64,000 nt of DNA, from assembly GCA_018262775.1 (NCBI GenBank), contig JADFDU010000011.1, forward strand, positions 62,001 to 126,000, given 5' to 3'. Under the pieces are notes generated by a model. It had not been told where the DNA came from. It saw only the letters and a list, made by a program, of their open reading frames with translations, and ran no database searches. The translations under genes were made by a program, and so were the position numbers. Source of the DNA: Rhodocyclaceae bacterium (lineage in GTDB: Bacteria > Pseudomonadota > Gammaproteobacteria > Burkholderiales > Rhodocyclaceae). Positions 41,456 through 52,144 of the stretch are shown piece after piece. The first letter of the stretch is position 1. Every line of letters begins with the position of its first letter.

Positions 41456-42087
41456 GGTTTCTTCCTTTCCGACAGCAGGGCAATCACTTCGTTGTCTTCC
41501 ACCTGGCCGAAGTCGGCGTAGAACTGGCCGACGGCCTGGAAGTTCTCCGGCGCATGCAGACACACCACCTCATCAGCCTGTGCGCCAACATTCACCAGTG
41601 TGTCCGGAGGCGCCACGGGCACGGCGCAGATCAGTTTTTGCGGCGCGCGCTGGCGCAGGGCGTGCAGCGCGGCGAGCATGGTCGAACCGGTGGCCAGTCC
41701 GTCGTCGATGACGATGACGATGCGCCCTTGCGGGTCGATGGGCGGGTGCAGCGGCGAATACTGGGCGCGGCGCAGGCGGATAGTTTCCAGCTCGCGCGCC
41801 TTGACACGCTCGATGTAGGCGTCGTCGGCGCCAGCACTGGCGGCATGCGGGCCGATATGGGCCCAGCCGGTCTCGTCGATGGCACCGATGGCGAACTCCG
41901 GATTGCCCGGCGCGCCGAGCTTCCGCACCAGCACCACGTCGAACTCGCCCTCCAGCGCGTCGGCAACGGTCCTCGCCATCGGTACGGCACCGCGCGGAAT
42001 GGCGAGCACCAGTGGATGCCGGCCCTTGTAGGCGGCGAGCTTGCCGGCCAGCAGTTGCGCCGCCTGTTCCCGGTTGCGGAAGATCAT
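41452..42087 (-). CDS. phosphoribosyltransferase family protein
   Basis: VLAIPRGAVPMA, RIVIVIDDGLATGSTMLAAL PRPP motif. Confidence 0.9.
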   Translation of the reverse strand: MIFRNREQAAQLLAGKLAAYKGRHPLVLAIPRGAVPMARTVADALEGEFDVVLVRKLGAPGNPEFAIGAIDETGWAHIGPHAASAGADDAYIERVKARELETIRLRRAQYSPLHPPIDPQGRIVIVIDDGLATGSTMLAALHALRQRAPQKLICAVPVAPPDTLVNVGAQADEVVCLHAPENFQAVGQFYADFGQVEDNEVIALLSERKKP

Positions 42088-42197
42088 GGCATTACCTTAG
42101 CCCCGCCCTGCCTGCCTGTCCAGACCGGTATAATTCACTCTTTGAAAAGCCCAGTTCTGCAAGCCCCTCCCGATTTCCCCGATGATCGCCGCCCGCC

Positions 42198-42293
42198 GGG
42201 CCGCCCCAAGGGCGGCGAAGCAACCCACATGGAACGGGCGTAGCCCGCGAACCACCGACACCCCCTTCCTCGGGAAGGGGGATGGGGGGAAGG
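42198..42293. repeat. intergenic repeat family, copy A
   Basis: gggccgcccc...cacatgg...cgtagc...gcgaaccaccgacacccccttcc shared with 48641-48759. Confidence 0.6.
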
Positions 42294-42342
42294 CTGTCGT
42301 CACCCCCTTCCTCGGCAAGTCGGGTGGGAGGAAGGCCATCCA

Positions 42343-45300
42343 GTGACTGTTGCAACTCCTGCGCTTCTGCCGCAGTTGCCCGCGTTACCCAAACCCGGCG
42401 CGCGCCTCGATCTGCCCGTGCTGGCGGGATCGGCCGATGCCCTGGCGCTGGCGCAGGCCGCCGGCACGGGCCGCATGCTGGCTGTCATCACGGCCAACCC
42501 GCTGGATGCGCAGCGCCTGCAGGAAGAGATCACGTGGTTCGCGCCGCACTTGCGCGTGCATCTGCTGCCGGACTGGGAAACCCTGCCCTACGACACCCTC
42601 TCGCCGCACCACGACCTGATTTCAGAGCGCCTGGCAACGCTCTACGAAATCAGCCGCGGCGCCTGCGACATCGCGCTGATTCCGGCCACGACGGCACTGC
42701 ACCGCCTGCCGCCGGCCGAATACCTGGCGGCGCACACCTTCTTCCTCAAGCAGGGCACGCGCCTCGACGTCGGTGCCCTGCGCGCGCAACTGACGCTGGC
42801 GGGCTACCAGCACGTCACGCAAGTCGTCTCGCCGGGTGAGTACAGCGTGCGCGGCGGACTCATCGACCTCTTTCCGATGGGCTCGACCCTGCCCTTCCGC
42901 ATCGAGCTGTTCGACGACGAAATTGACACCCTGCGCAGCTTCGATGTCGACTCGCAGCGCACCGTCTATCCGGTGCCGGAGATACGCTTGCTGCCGGCGC
43001 GCGAATTTCCCCTGGATGAGGCCGGCCGCACGCACTTTCGCGGCCGCTACCGCGAGACCTTCGAGGGTGACCCGTCGCGCTCGCCGATCTACAAAGATGT
43101 CTCCAACGGCATCGCCCCGGCCGGCATCGAGTACTACCTGCCGCTGTTCTTCGAACACACGGCGCTGATCTTCGACTACCTGCCGAAAGAAACCGTCCTG
43201 TGTCTGCACCACGACGTGCCCGTTGCGATCCGCGAATTCTGGGCCGACACGCAGTCGCGTTACCGCCTGCTCGGCGGCGACCGCAGTCGGCCGCTGTTGC
43301 CGCCGCAGGATCTGTTCCTCTCCGACGAGCAGTTCTTCATCGCTGCCGCCGTCCTCGGGAGACTGACTTTCCCAGGCGGTAGTGTGGAAGCCGGTGCGCC
43401 GGCCGCACCGTTGCCGGAGATCGCCGTCGAGCGGCGCGCCGACGATCCGCTGCACAAATTGAAGGCCTTCGCCGCGAGTTTCCCCGGGCGCATTCTGCTG
43501 CTGGCCGAATCGCCCGGCCGTCGCGAGACCCTGTTGCAATACCTCGCCGAGTACGGTCTCACGCCCTCCCCCAGCGCGGATTTCGCCGCCTTTGCCGGTG
43601 CCGCCGACAAACTCATGCTGGCAGTGGCGCCGCTCTCGGCCGGCTTCCTGCTGCCCGAGGCGAATCTCGCGATCGTCACGGAAAACGAGCTCTACGCAGC
43701 CACGGCACGCCCCAGGGGCCGCAAGGCCGATGCCCGCCGCGCCAGCCTCGAGGGCTGGCTACGCGACCTCACCGAACTGAAGATCGGCGATCCGGTAGTG
43801 CACGAAAGCCACGGCATCGGCCGCTACCTCGGTCTGGTACACCTTGACCTGGGCGAAGGCGAGACGGAGTTCCTGCATCTCGAGTACGCCAGCGAGGACA
43901 AGCTCTATGTACCGGTCTCGCAACTGCACCTCATTTCGCGCTACAGCGGCGCGGAAGCCGAGCTGGTCGAACTGCACAAGCTCGGCACTGACCGCTGGGA
44001 CCGCGCCAAGCGCAAGGCCGCGCAACAGGTGCGCGATACCGCCGCCGAGCTGCTCGCGCTCTATGCCCGCCGTGCCGCGCGCCAGGGCCACGCCTTCAGT
44101 TTCAAGGAACATGACCTGGAGGCCTTCGCCGACGGATTCGGCTTCGAGGAGACGCCCGACCAGGCCGCCGCCATTGCCGCGGTCATTGACGACATGAAAT
44201 CCGGCAAGCCGATGGATCGCCTCGTCTGCGGCGATGTCGGCTTCGGCAAGACCGAGGTGGCGCTGCGCGCTGCCTTCGCCGCTGTCATGGACGGCAAGCA
44301 GGTGGCGGTGCTGGCACCGACCACGCTGCTCGCCGAGCAGCACTTCAACACCTTCAGCGACCGTTTCGCGCATGTAGCAAATGAGTGGCCGGTAAAAACC
44401 GTCGAGCTGTCGCGCTTTCGCAGCGCCAAGGAACAAGCGCAGGCCCTGCAGGACCTGGCCGATGGCAAGGCGGACATCGCCATCGGCACGCACCGGCTGC
44501 TGCAGAAAGATGTGAAGTTCGCCCGCCTCGGCCTCGTCGTCATCGATGAGGAACACCGCTTCGGCGTGCGCCAGAAGGAGGCACTGAAGGCCCTGCGCGC
44601 CGAGGTCGACGTGCTGACGCTGACCGCCACGCCGATCCCGCGCACGCTCGGCCTGTCGCTGGAAGGGCTGCGCGACTTTTCCGTCATCGCCACCGCGCCG
44701 CAGAAGCGGCTGGCCATCAAGACCTTCGTCGTGCCGCACTCCGACGGCATCGTGCGCGAGGCGGTGCTGCGCGAGTTCAAGCGCGGCGGCCAGGTGTACT
44801 TCCTGCACAACGAGGTGGACACCATCGAAACGGCACGCGAACGCCTGGCGAAGCTGCTGCCGGAGGCGCGCATCGTCGTCGGCCACGGCCAGTTGCCCGA
44901 GCGCGAGCTGGAGCGCGTCATGCGTGAATTCACGCAGCAGCGCCACAACCTGCTGTTATGCACGACCATCATCGAGACCGGCATCGACAATCCGCACGCC
45001 AACACCATCGTCATCAACCGCGCCGACAAGTTTGGCCTGGCGCAGTTGCACCAGCTGCGCGGGCGCGTCGGCCGCTCGCACCACCAGGCCTACGCCTATC
45101 TGCTCACCGACCGCAGTGCCAAGCCCAGCGCGCAGGCGCAGCGGCGGCTGGAAGCGATCCAGGCCATGGAGGAGCTCGGCTCCGGCTTCTTCCTCGCCAT
45201 GCACGACCTGGAAATCCGCGGCGCCGGCGAAGTGCTCGGCGAATCGCAAAGCGGCGAGATCCAGGAGATCGGCTTCAACCTGTACACCTCGATGCTCAAT

Positions 45301-45819
45301 GCTGCCGTGCGCGCCCTGCAGGACGGCCGCGAGCCCGACCTGTCGCAGCCGCTCGGCATCACCTCGGAGATCAACCTGCACGCGCCGGCGCTGCTGCCCA
45401 GCGACTACTGCAGCGACGTGCATGAACGCCTGACGCTGTACAAGCGCCTCGCCAACTGCGATGGCGAGGAGGAATTGCAGCTTTTACAGGAGGAGCTCAT
45501 CGATCGTTTCGGCGAGCTGCCGCCGCAGGCCCGCACACTCATCGAGACGCACCGCCTGCGCATCCTGGCCAAGCCGCTCGGCCTGGCCAAGATCGATGCC
45601 ACCGAGGCCGCCATCAAGCTGCAGTTCATTCCCGATCCGCCGATCGACCCGGTGCGTATCATCGAACTCGTGCAGAAGGACCGCCGCTGGAAGCTCGCCG
45701 GGCCGGACAGGCTCGCCATAGCCCGGGAAACCGCCACCCTGCCCGAGCGGGCGGCAGCAATCCGTGAGATCATTTCACTGTTGAATACACCCGTTTCACC
45801 ATACAAAAAGCAGCCATGA
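42343..45819 (+). CDS. mfd: transcription-repair coupling factor
   Basis: UvrB-homology N-terminus, RecG-like helicase (CGDVGFGKTEVALRAAFAA, DEEHRFGVRQKE), 1158 aa. Confidence 0.97.
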   Translation: MTVATPALLPQLPALPKPGARLDLPVLAGSADALALAQAAGTGRMLAVITANPLDAQRLQEEITWFAPHLRVHLLPDWETLPYDTLSPHHDLISERLATLYEISRGACDIALIPATTALHRLPPAEYLAAHTFFLKQGTRLDVGALRAQLTLAGYQHVTQVVSPGEYSVRGGLIDLFPMGSTLPFRIELFDDEIDTLRSFDVDSQRTVYPVPEIRLLPAREFPLDEAGRTHFRGRYRETFEGDPSRSPIYKDVSNGIAPAGIEYYLPLFFEHTALIFDYLPKETVLCLHHDVPVAIREFWADTQSRYRLLGGDRSRPLLPPQDLFLSDEQFFIAAAVLGRLTFPGGSVEAGAPAAPLPEIAVERRADDPLHKLKAFAASFPGRILLLAESPGRRETLLQYLAEYGLTPSPSADFAAFAGAADKLMLAVAPLSAGFLLPEANLAIVTENELYAATARPRGRKADARRASLEGWLRDLTELKIGDPVVHESHGIGRYLGLVHLDLGEGETEFLHLEYASEDKLYVPVSQLHLISRYSGAEAELVELHKLGTDRWDRAKRKAAQQVRDTAAELLALYARRAARQGHAFSFKEHDLEAFADGFGFEETPDQAAAIAAVIDDMKSGKPMDRLVCGDVGFGKTEVALRAAFAAVMDGKQVAVLAPTTLLAEQHFNTFSDRFAHVANEWPVKTVELSRFRSAKEQAQALQDLADGKADIAIGTHRLLQKDVKFARLGLVVIDEEHRFGVRQKEALKALRAEVDVLTLTATPIPRTLGLSLEGLRDFSVIATAPQKRLAIKTFVVPHSDGIVREAVLREFKRGGQVYFLHNEVDTIETARERLAKLLPEARIVVGHGQLPERELERVMREFTQQRHNLLLCTTIIETGIDNPHANTIVINRADKFGLAQLHQLRGRVGRSHHQAYAYLLTDRSAKPSAQAQRRLEAIQAMEELGSGFFLAMHDLEIRGAGEVLGESQSGEIQEIGFNLYTSMLNAAVRALQDGREPDLSQPLGITSEINLHAPALLPSDYCSDVHERLTLYKRLANCDGEEELQLLQEELIDRFGELPPQARTLIETHRLRILAKPLGLAKIDATEAAIKLQFIPDPPIDPVRIIELVQKDRRWKLAGPDRLAIARETATLPERAAAIREIISLLNTPVSPYKKQP

Positions 45820-46889
45820 CCCAGCAACCGCTAGAAAACGTCCGCATCGGAGCTTTCGACCTGATGCCCTCGCCCGAGGAAATCCACGCCCGCGTGCCGC
45901 TCTCAGAAAAGGCTTCCGACAGCGTCTTCGCCGGCCGCGAGGCCATCAAGGCCATCCTCGACCGCAAGGATCACCGCATCTTCATCGTCGTCGGCCCCTG
46001 CTCCATACACGACCCTGTCGCCGGCTACGACTACGCCCAGCGCCTAAAAAAACTGGCCGATGAAGTGGGCGACACGCTGGTGCTCGTCATGCGCGTGTAT
46101 TTCGAGAAGCCGCGTACCGTCACCGGCTGGAAGGGCTACATCAACGATCCCTACATGGACGATTCCTTCCACATTGAGGAAGGCATGGAGAAGGCGCGCG
46201 CCTTCCTCCTCAAGGTGACCGAACTCGGCCTGCCGACGGCAACCGAGGCGCTCGATCCGATCGCGCCGCAATACCTCGGCGACCTGATCGCGTGGACGGC
46301 CATCGGCGCGCGCACCTCGGAGTCGCAGACGCACCGCGAGATGTCGAGCGGCCTGTCCACCCCGGTCGGTTTCAAGAACGCCACTGACGGCGACATCACG
46401 CCCGCCATCAATGCCATCCAGTCGGCATCCGCGCCGCACAGCTTCCTCGGCATCAACATGCAGGGCCGCAGCGCCATCGTGCGCACGCAGGGCAACCCCT
46501 ACGGCCACGTCGTCCTGCGTGGCGGCGACGGTCGCTCGAACTTCGACACCGTCAGCGTCTGTATGGTCGAGCGCGCACTGGCCAAGTCCGGCATCAGGCA
46601 GAACATCGTCATCGACTGCTCACACGCCAACTCGCTGAAGGACCCGGCGCTGCAGCCGCTGGTGCTGTCCGACTGTGCGCACCAGATCCGCGAGGGCAAC
46701 CACTCCATCGTCGGCATGATGCTGGAGAGCAACATCGAGGCCGGCAACCAGCCGATTCCCGCAGACCGCTCCAGGCTGAAATACGGCCAATCGGTCACCG
46801 ACGCCTGCATCGACTGGGCCACCACCGAGGCCGTCATCCGCAAGACCCACAGCGTCCTCAAGGACATCTTGCCGAATCGCAATACTTAA
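45816..46889 (+). CDS. 3-deoxy-7-phosphoheptulonate synthase (class I)
   Basis: VVGPCSIHDPVAGYDYAQRLKKLAD, MRVYFEKPRTVTGWKGYINDP, TRESQTHREMSSGLS-like segment. Confidence 0.95.
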   Translation: MTQQPLENVRIGAFDLMPSPEEIHARVPLSEKASDSVFAGREAIKAILDRKDHRIFIVVGPCSIHDPVAGYDYAQRLKKLADEVGDTLVLVMRVYFEKPRTVTGWKGYINDPYMDDSFHIEEGMEKARAFLLKVTELGLPTATEALDPIAPQYLGDLIAWTAIGARTSESQTHREMSSGLSTPVGFKNATDGDITPAINAIQSASAPHSFLGINMQGRSAIVRTQGNPYGHVVLRGGDGRSNFDTVSVCMVERALAKSGIRQNIVIDCSHANSLKDPALQPLVLSDCAHQIREGNHSIVGMMLESNIEAGNQPIPADRSRLKYGQSVTDACIDWATTEAVIRKTHSVLKDILPNRNT

Positions 46890-46904
46890 TCCAGCAGAAC
46901 AAAC

Positions 46905-48158
46905 ATGTCGCTCATCAAACCCTTTCGTGGCCTGCGCCCCGCGCCCGGCCGCGCCGCCGATGTTGCCGCGCCACCCTACGATGTCCTCTCCACCGATGAG
47001 GCGCGCCTCATTGTCCATGGGAGTGTAGAGGGCCGCCCGTGGAGTTTCCTGCACATTTCCAAGGCAGAGATCGACCTGCCGCCGGAGGTCGACCATTACT
47101 CGCCGCAGGTCTATGCCAAATCACGCGAGAACTTCGAACGCATGATCGCCGAAGGCGTGCTGCGGCAAGACGAGACGCCCTGCTACTATGCCTACCGCCT
47201 GGTCATGGGGGAGCATGTGCAAACCGGTCTGGTGGCCGCCGCCTCGGTGGCCGATTACGATACCAACCGCATCCGCAAGCACGAGTTTACCCGGCCGGAC
47301 AAGGAAGACGACCGCGTGCATCAGATCGAGGCGCTCAACGCGCAGACCGGCCCGGTGCTGCTCGCCCATCCCGACGCACCGGAAGTCGATGCCATCCTGG
47401 CGCAGGCCGCGAGCGGTGCACCCGACGCCGACGTGACCGCCGCCGACGGCATCCGCCACACGCTCTGGGTGATCCGCGATACCGCCGTGCTGCAGCGACT
47501 GACTTTGGCCTTCGACGCCATGCCGGCGCTGTACATCGCCGACGGCCATCACCGTTCGGCTGCCGCCTCGCGCGTGGCTGCGGCACGCAATGCGAAGAAC
47601 TCGCACCCCAGTGGCGAAGAGGACTACAACTATTTCCTCTCGGTCATCTTCCCCCACCACCAGATGCGCATCATGGACTACAACCGCGTGGTGAAAGACC
47701 TCAACGGACTCAGCACGATGGGCTTCCTCGCGCGCATTGCCGAGCGTTTTGCGGTGACGGTGAGCCCGCCGCGCGTGCGTCCGTCGAAGGTTGGTGAATA
47801 CGGCCTCTACCTGCCGCGGCAGTGGTACCGGCTGAGCATTCGCCAGCACCTGATCCCGGTCGACGACCCCGTCGCGCGCCTGGATGTCAGCCTTCTCTCG
47901 GAAAACCTGCTCGGGCCGGTGCTGGACATCAAGGACCTGCGCCGCGACAAGCGGATCGACTTCGTTGGTGGCATTCGCGGGCTGGAGGAACTGGAGCGGC
48001 GCGTCGACAGCGGCGAAATGGCCGCCGCCTTCGCCCTGCATGCGACCGAGATGACCGACCTGATGGCGGTGGCCGACGCTGGCGAAGTCATGCCGCCGAA
48101 GTCCACCTGGTTCGAGCCCAAGCTCGCCGACGGACTGGTGTCGCACATGCTGGACTAA
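46905..48158 (+). CDS. DUF1015 family protein
   Basis: KPFRGLRPAPGRAADVAAPPYDVLS...ADGHHRSAAASRVA. Confidence 0.93.
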   Translation: MSLIKPFRGLRPAPGRAADVAAPPYDVLSTDEARLIVHGSVEGRPWSFLHISKAEIDLPPEVDHYSPQVYAKSRENFERMIAEGVLRQDETPCYYAYRLVMGEHVQTGLVAAASVADYDTNRIRKHEFTRPDKEDDRVHQIEALNAQTGPVLLAHPDAPEVDAILAQAASGAPDADVTAADGIRHTLWVIRDTAVLQRLTLAFDAMPALYIADGHHRSAAASRVAAARNAKNSHPSGEEDYNYFLSVIFPHHQMRIMDYNRVVKDLNGLSTMGFLARIAERFAVTVSPPRVRPSKVGEYGLYLPRQWYRLSIRQHLIPVDDPVARLDVSLLSENLLGPVLDIKDLRRDKRIDFVGGIRGLEELERRVDSGEMAAAFALHATEMTDLMAVADAGEVMPPKSTWFEPKLADGLVSHMLD

Positions 48159-48160
48159 TC

Positions 48161-48230
48161 GTCATTCCCGCGAAAGCGGGAATCCAGCAGTGTTGGATAT
48201 TTTATGGATTCCCGCTTTCGCGGGAATGAC
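48161..48230. repeat. REP-like double hairpin element
   Basis: 26-bp perfect inverted repeat gtcattcccgcgaaagcgggaatcca / tggattcccgctttcgcgggaatgac. Confidence 0.9.
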
Positions 48231-48241
48231 GGCGACTACCG

Positions 48242-48628
48242 TCAGTGCAAATCGACGGCGTAGCGCTTGAGGTCTTCGAACGAGACGATGTCCAGTGTCG
48301 CCTCGTTGGTGGCGGCGAGTACCACCTGCGGCGCCTGCCCGGCCTGGAGCGCTTCCCGCCAGCGCGCCGCGCACAGGCACCAGTGCTGGCCTGGCTGAAC
48401 GCCAGGGAAGTCGTATTCGGGAATCGGTGTCGACAGGTCGTTGCCGCGGCTTTTCGAGAAGGCGAGGAATGTTTCGGTGGCGACGATGCAGACGGTGTGG
48501 CGGCCGATGTCCTCGGGCGAAGTATCGCAGCAGCCATTGCGGAAGAACCCCGTCACCGGCTTCTCGCTGCAGACGCCAAGCGGTCCGCCGAGCACATTGC
48601 GCTGCAAGCCGCCCTCGTCGCGGTTCAT
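48242..48628 (-). CDS. DUF2237 family protein
   Basis: NVLGGPLGVCSEKPVTGFFRNGCCDTSPEDIGRHTVCIVATETFLAFSKSRGNDLSTP. Confidence 0.92.
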   Translation of the reverse strand: MNRDEGGLQRNVLGGPLGVCSEKPVTGFFRNGCCDTSPEDIGRHTVCIVATETFLAFSKSRGNDLSTPIPEYDFPGVQPGQHWCLCAARWREALQAGQAPQVVLAATNEATLDIVSFEDLKRYAVDLH

Positions 48629-48640
48629 GCGCCGCTCACC

Positions 48641-48759
48641 GGGCCGCCCTGACCGTAGGAAATCCCCTTGGGGCAAGAACGGCGCAGCCAATCACATGGA
48701 GCCGCGTAGCGGCGAACAACCGTCACCCCCTTGCGGGGGAATGGGGCGGGGGGATGGCT
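48641..48759. repeat. intergenic repeat family, copy B
   Basis: gggccgccctgacc...cacatggagccgcgtagcggcgaacaaccgtcaccccctt shared with 42198-42293. Confidence 0.6.
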
Positions 48760-48953
48760 CATTCTTTTTCTTCGATCCAGGCAGCCTGGATCGCCTCGAG
48801 GATCTTTTCGCCACAATGCTTGGGGTCGTCATCGAAGCCCGGCAGCGCCCTCACCCAGTTCATCAGGTCGACGAAATTCACTTTCGTCGGATCGACGTCC
48901 GGATGGGCGTCCGCCAGTTCGATGGCGATGTCGTTGATGTCGGTCCACTTCAT
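48759..48953 (-). CDS. iscX: Fe-S cluster assembly protein IscX
   Basis: [62 protein letters not shown]. Confidence 0.95.
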   Translation of the reverse strand: MKWTDINDIAIELADAHPDVDPTKVNFVDLMNWVRALPGFDDDPKHCGEKILEAIQAAWIEEKE

Positions 48954-49294
48954 TTCTTGTGGGCCTCGCTCACCATGTTGATGGTGTATTTCGGGATTTC
49001 CACGACCAGCGGCGTTTCCGTCACCAGCGCCTGGCAGGAGAGGCGTGAGTTCGGTTCCAGGCCCCAGGCCTTGTCGAGCATGTCCTCCTCCTTCTCCTCG
49101 GCTTCGGCTAGACCCTCGATGCCCTCGCGCACGACAACGTGGCAGGTGGTGCAGGCGCAGGATTTCTCGCAGGCGTGCTCGATCTCGATACCGTTTTGCA
49201 GGAGGCCGTCGCATATGGACGTGCCGGGTGAAACGTCGATAACCGTCCCTTCGGGACAGAGTTCGACATGGGGGAGGACGATGATCTGGGTCAT
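48950..49294 (-). CDS. fdx: ISC system 2Fe-2S ferredoxin
   Basis: [14 protein letters not shown]...[10 protein letters not shown]. Confidence 0.95.
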   Translation of the reverse strand: MTQIIVLPHVELCPEGTVIDVSPGTSICDGLLQNGIEIEHACEKSCACTTCHVVVREGIEGLAEAEEKEEDMLDKAWGLEPNSRLSCQALVTETPLVVEIPKYTINMVSEAHKK

Positions 49295-51159
49295 AGTTTG
49301 AGTTCGATTACCTTGTGGCCCCTGAGTGCCCGCTTGACGCCCAGGTCCATGCGGCGGGCGGCGAAATCCTGCGTGGCGGCATTGAGCGAATCGATGCCGG
49401 CCTTGATGGCGCGATGGTCGGTGGCGCTGATGCGCTTCCTCAGCGCGGCGATTTCCTCGTCAATATCGGCACGTTCGTCCGGCCGCAACAGGCCGCCGTC
49501 TGCATCCAGCGCCGCCTCGACGGCCTCGATCAGGCGCTGCGCCTCCACTTGCTGCTCGCGCAGGTTGCGCGCCTGCACGTCGTCGCCGACATGGTCGATC
49601 GACTCTTTCAGCATGCCGGCAATCTCGTCGTCGGTCAATCCATAGGAGGGCTTGACGCGGATGGAGGCCTCGACGCCCGAAGTCATCTCGCGCGCAGAGA
49701 CCGACAGCAAGCCGTCGGCGTCGACCTGGAAGGTGACGCGGATGCGCGCCGCCCCCGCCACCATCGGCGGGATGCCGCGCAGCTCGAATTTCGCCAGCGA
49801 ACGGCAGTCGCTCACCAGTTCGCGCTCGCCCTGCACGACGTGGAAGCTCATCGCCGTCTGGCCGTCCTTGAAGGTGGTGAATTCCTGCGCCTTGGCGATC
49901 GGAATGGTCGAGTTGCGCGGAATCACCTTCTCGGTGAGTCCGCCCATCGTCTCCAGGCCGAGCGAAAGCGGAATGACGTCGAGCAGCAGCCAGTCGTCCG
50001 CCCCGGCACGGTTGCCGGCCAGCACGTTGGCCTGCATGGCTGCGCCCAGCGCCACCACCTTCTCCGGATCGAGGTTGGTCAGCGGCTCCTGCTTGAAATA
50101 TTCGGCCACGGCACGCTGCACCTGCGGCATGCGCGTGGCGCCGCCCACCATGACCACGCCCTTGACGTCATCCACCGTCAGGCCGGCGTCGCGCAGTGCC
50201 CTGCGCGTCGGCGCCAGGGTCTTGGAGATGAGGGTTTTCGTGATGTCGGCGAAGGTGTCGATCTTCAGTGTGAGGTCGACCTGTTCCCCGCTGCGCAGCG
50301 CGGCATGGATCGGCGCCTCGTCGTGGGACGTCAGCATCTCCTTGGCCTCGCGCGCCTTGAGCAGCAGGTGGCGCGTGTCCTCGATGCTGGGAAAACTGAT
50401 CTTGGCGTCGTCGAGGATCCAGCAATAGACGCGCTGGTCGAAATCGTCGCCGCCGAGCGAGGCATCGCCATTGGTCGCCAGCACCTCGAAGACGCCACGC
50501 GAGAGCTTGAGGATGGAAATGTCGAAGGTGCCGCCGCCGAGGTCGAACACGGCGTAGATGCCCTCCGAGGAATTGTCGAGGCCGTAGGCGATGGCCGCGG
50601 CGGTCGGTTCGTTGAGCAAACGCAGCACATTGAGGCCGGCCAGCGTGGCCGCGTCCTTGGTGGCCTGGCGCTGCGCATCGTCGAAGTAGGCCGGCACGGT
50701 GATGACGGTGCCGACCAGCTCACCGCCCAAACTGGCCTCGGCACGAGCGCCCAGCGACTTGAGGATTTCAGCGGATATCTCGACCGGACTCTTCACCCCG
50801 GCCACGGTGCGCAGGCGCACCATGCCCCCGGCGTCGACAAAATCGTAGGGCATCGACTCGATGTGCGATACGTCCTTCTGGCCGCGGCCCATGAAGCGCT
50901 TGACGGAAACGATGGTGTTGCGCGGATCGGCGGCCTGCGCGCTCTGCGCCGCGTAGCCGACGTCGACGCCGCCATCTGCCTTGTAGCGCACGATGGAGGG
51001 CAGCAGGCCGCGACCCTTGCCGTCGCTGAGCACCACGGCGATGCCGTTGCGCACGGTGGCGACGATGGAATTGGTGGTGCCCAGGTCGATGCCCGCCGCC
51101 AGCCTGTGCTGGTGCGGCGCCGTGGACATGCCGGGCTCGGTGATTTGAAGTAGTGCCAT
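49291..51159 (-). CDS. hscA: Fe-S assembly chaperone HscA
   Basis: [10 protein letters not shown]...[14 protein letters not shown], DnaK-like; isc gene order. Confidence 0.96.
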   Translation of the reverse strand: MALLQITEPGMSTAPHQHRLAAGIDLGTTNSIVATVRNGIAVVLSDGKGRGLLPSIVRYKADGGVDVGYAAQSAQAADPRNTIVSVKRFMGRGQKDVSHIESMPYDFVDAGGMVRLRTVAGVKSPVEISAEILKSLGARAEASLGGELVGTVITVPAYFDDAQRQATKDAATLAGLNVLRLLNEPTAAAIAYGLDNSSEGIYAVFDLGGGTFDISILKLSRGVFEVLATNGDASLGGDDFDQRVYCWILDDAKISFPSIEDTRHLLLKAREAKEMLTSHDEAPIHAALRSGEQVDLTLKIDTFADITKTLISKTLAPTRRALRDAGLTVDDVKGVVMVGGATRMPQVQRAVAEYFKQEPLTNLDPEKVVALGAAMQANVLAGNRAGADDWLLLDVIPLSLGLETMGGLTEKVIPRNSTIPIAKAQEFTTFKDGQTAMSFHVVQGERELVSDCRSLAKFELRGIPPMVAGAARIRVTFQVDADGLLSVSAREMTSGVEASIRVKPSYGLTDDEIAGMLKESIDHVGDDVQARNLREQQVEAQRLIEAVEAALDADGGLLRPDERADIDEEIAALRKRISATDHRAIKAGIDSLNAATQDFAARRMDLGVKRALRGHKVIELKL

Positions 51160-51183
51160 TAGTCAGCTTTCGGTTCAGGCGCC

Positions 51184-51246
51184 GTCATTCCCGCGAAAGC
51201 GGGAATCCAGAACCACTCCCTGGGTCCCCGCTTCCGCGGGGACGAC
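51184..51246. repeat. REP-like double hairpin element, diverged copy
   Basis: gtcattcccgcgaaagcgggaatcca then tgggtccccgcttccgcggggacgac. Confidence 0.85.
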
Positions 51247-51263
51247 GGACTCTCGCCCGGACA

Positions 51264-51797
51264 TCATGATTCCAACGCTTCAAGCGCGTCTTCTATTTCG
51301 TGTTCCAGCTTTTCGATGAACATCAGGCGGCGCACCGCATCCGCCGCCGCCGCGTAATTCTTTTGCGTATCGAGGCTGGCCTCGACTTCGTTGCGGATCG
51401 CACTGGCGTGCTTTACCAGGCGCTGCATCAGCTTTTCCAGTTCGTGGTGCTCGCCCGCAGCGCGCGCCTCGGCCACTGCTTCGCGCCACTCCATCTGCTC
51501 CATGAGGAACTCCGGCGACATCGTCGTGTTGCTCTCGTGGTCGGTATCCGTGCCGGCCAGGCGCAACAGGTAGTTTGCCCGCAGCAGCGGTTTTTTCAGC
51601 GTGCGGTAGGCCTCGTTGACCTGTGTCGCCCACTGCATCGACAAACGCTTGTCGGTGTCAGGCAGGTGGGCGTGACGATCCGGATGAACCTGGCCCTGCA
51701 ACTCGTGATACGCTTGGTCGAGCCGGGCCGCGTCGATGCGGTAGGCGCGCTTGAGGCCGAACAACGCGAAGAAATCCTGGCTGAAGTCCGGGACCAT
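51264..51797 (-). CDS. hscB: co-chaperone HscB
   Basis: J-domain with HPDRH; FFALFGLKRAYRIDAARLDQAYHELQ. Confidence 0.95.
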   Translation of the reverse strand: MVPDFSQDFFALFGLKRAYRIDAARLDQAYHELQGQVHPDRHAHLPDTDKRLSMQWATQVNEAYRTLKKPLLRANYLLRLAGTDTDHESNTTMSPEFLMEQMEWREAVAEARAAGEHHELEKLMQRLVKHASAIRNEVEASLDTQKNYAAAADAVRRLMFIEKLEHEIEDALEALES

Positions 51798-51811
51798 GAT
51801 GGCCTCCGGCC

Positions 51812-52135
51812 TCAGACGTTGAAGCTTTCCCCGCAGCCGCACTGATCCTTGACGTTGGGGTTGTTGAACTTGAACCCCTCGTTGAGGCCCTCACGCGCGA
51901 AATCCAGTTCCGTGCCGTCTACATACGCCAGGCTCTTCGGGTCCACCAGCACCTTGACGCCGTGGCTCTCGAAAATGATGTCCTCCGCCGTCGCCTCGTC
52001 GGCGAACTCCAGCTTGTAGGACATGCCCGAACAGCCTGAGGTTTTCACGCCGATGCGCACGCCGACGCCTTTGCCGCGCTTGGCGATGAAATCGGCTACG
52101 TGCTTTGCCGCCTTTTCCGTCATCGTGACCGACAT
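51812..52135 (-). CDS. iscA: A-type Fe-S carrier IscA
   Basis: [18 protein letters not shown]...CGCGESFNV. Confidence 0.96.
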   Translation of the reverse strand: MSVTMTEKAAKHVADFIAKRGKGVGVRIGVKTSGCSGMSYKLEFADEATAEDIIFESHGVKVLVDPKSLAYVDGTELDFAREGLNEGFKFNNPNVKDQCGCGESFNV

Positions 52136-52144
52136 ATCCCCACC

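Noticed and set aside
49315-51153. 612-aa ORF on + opposite hscA
   Set aside because: Shadow frame of a well-supported HscA gene in GC-rich DNA; His/Arg/Gly-rich with no recognisable domain.
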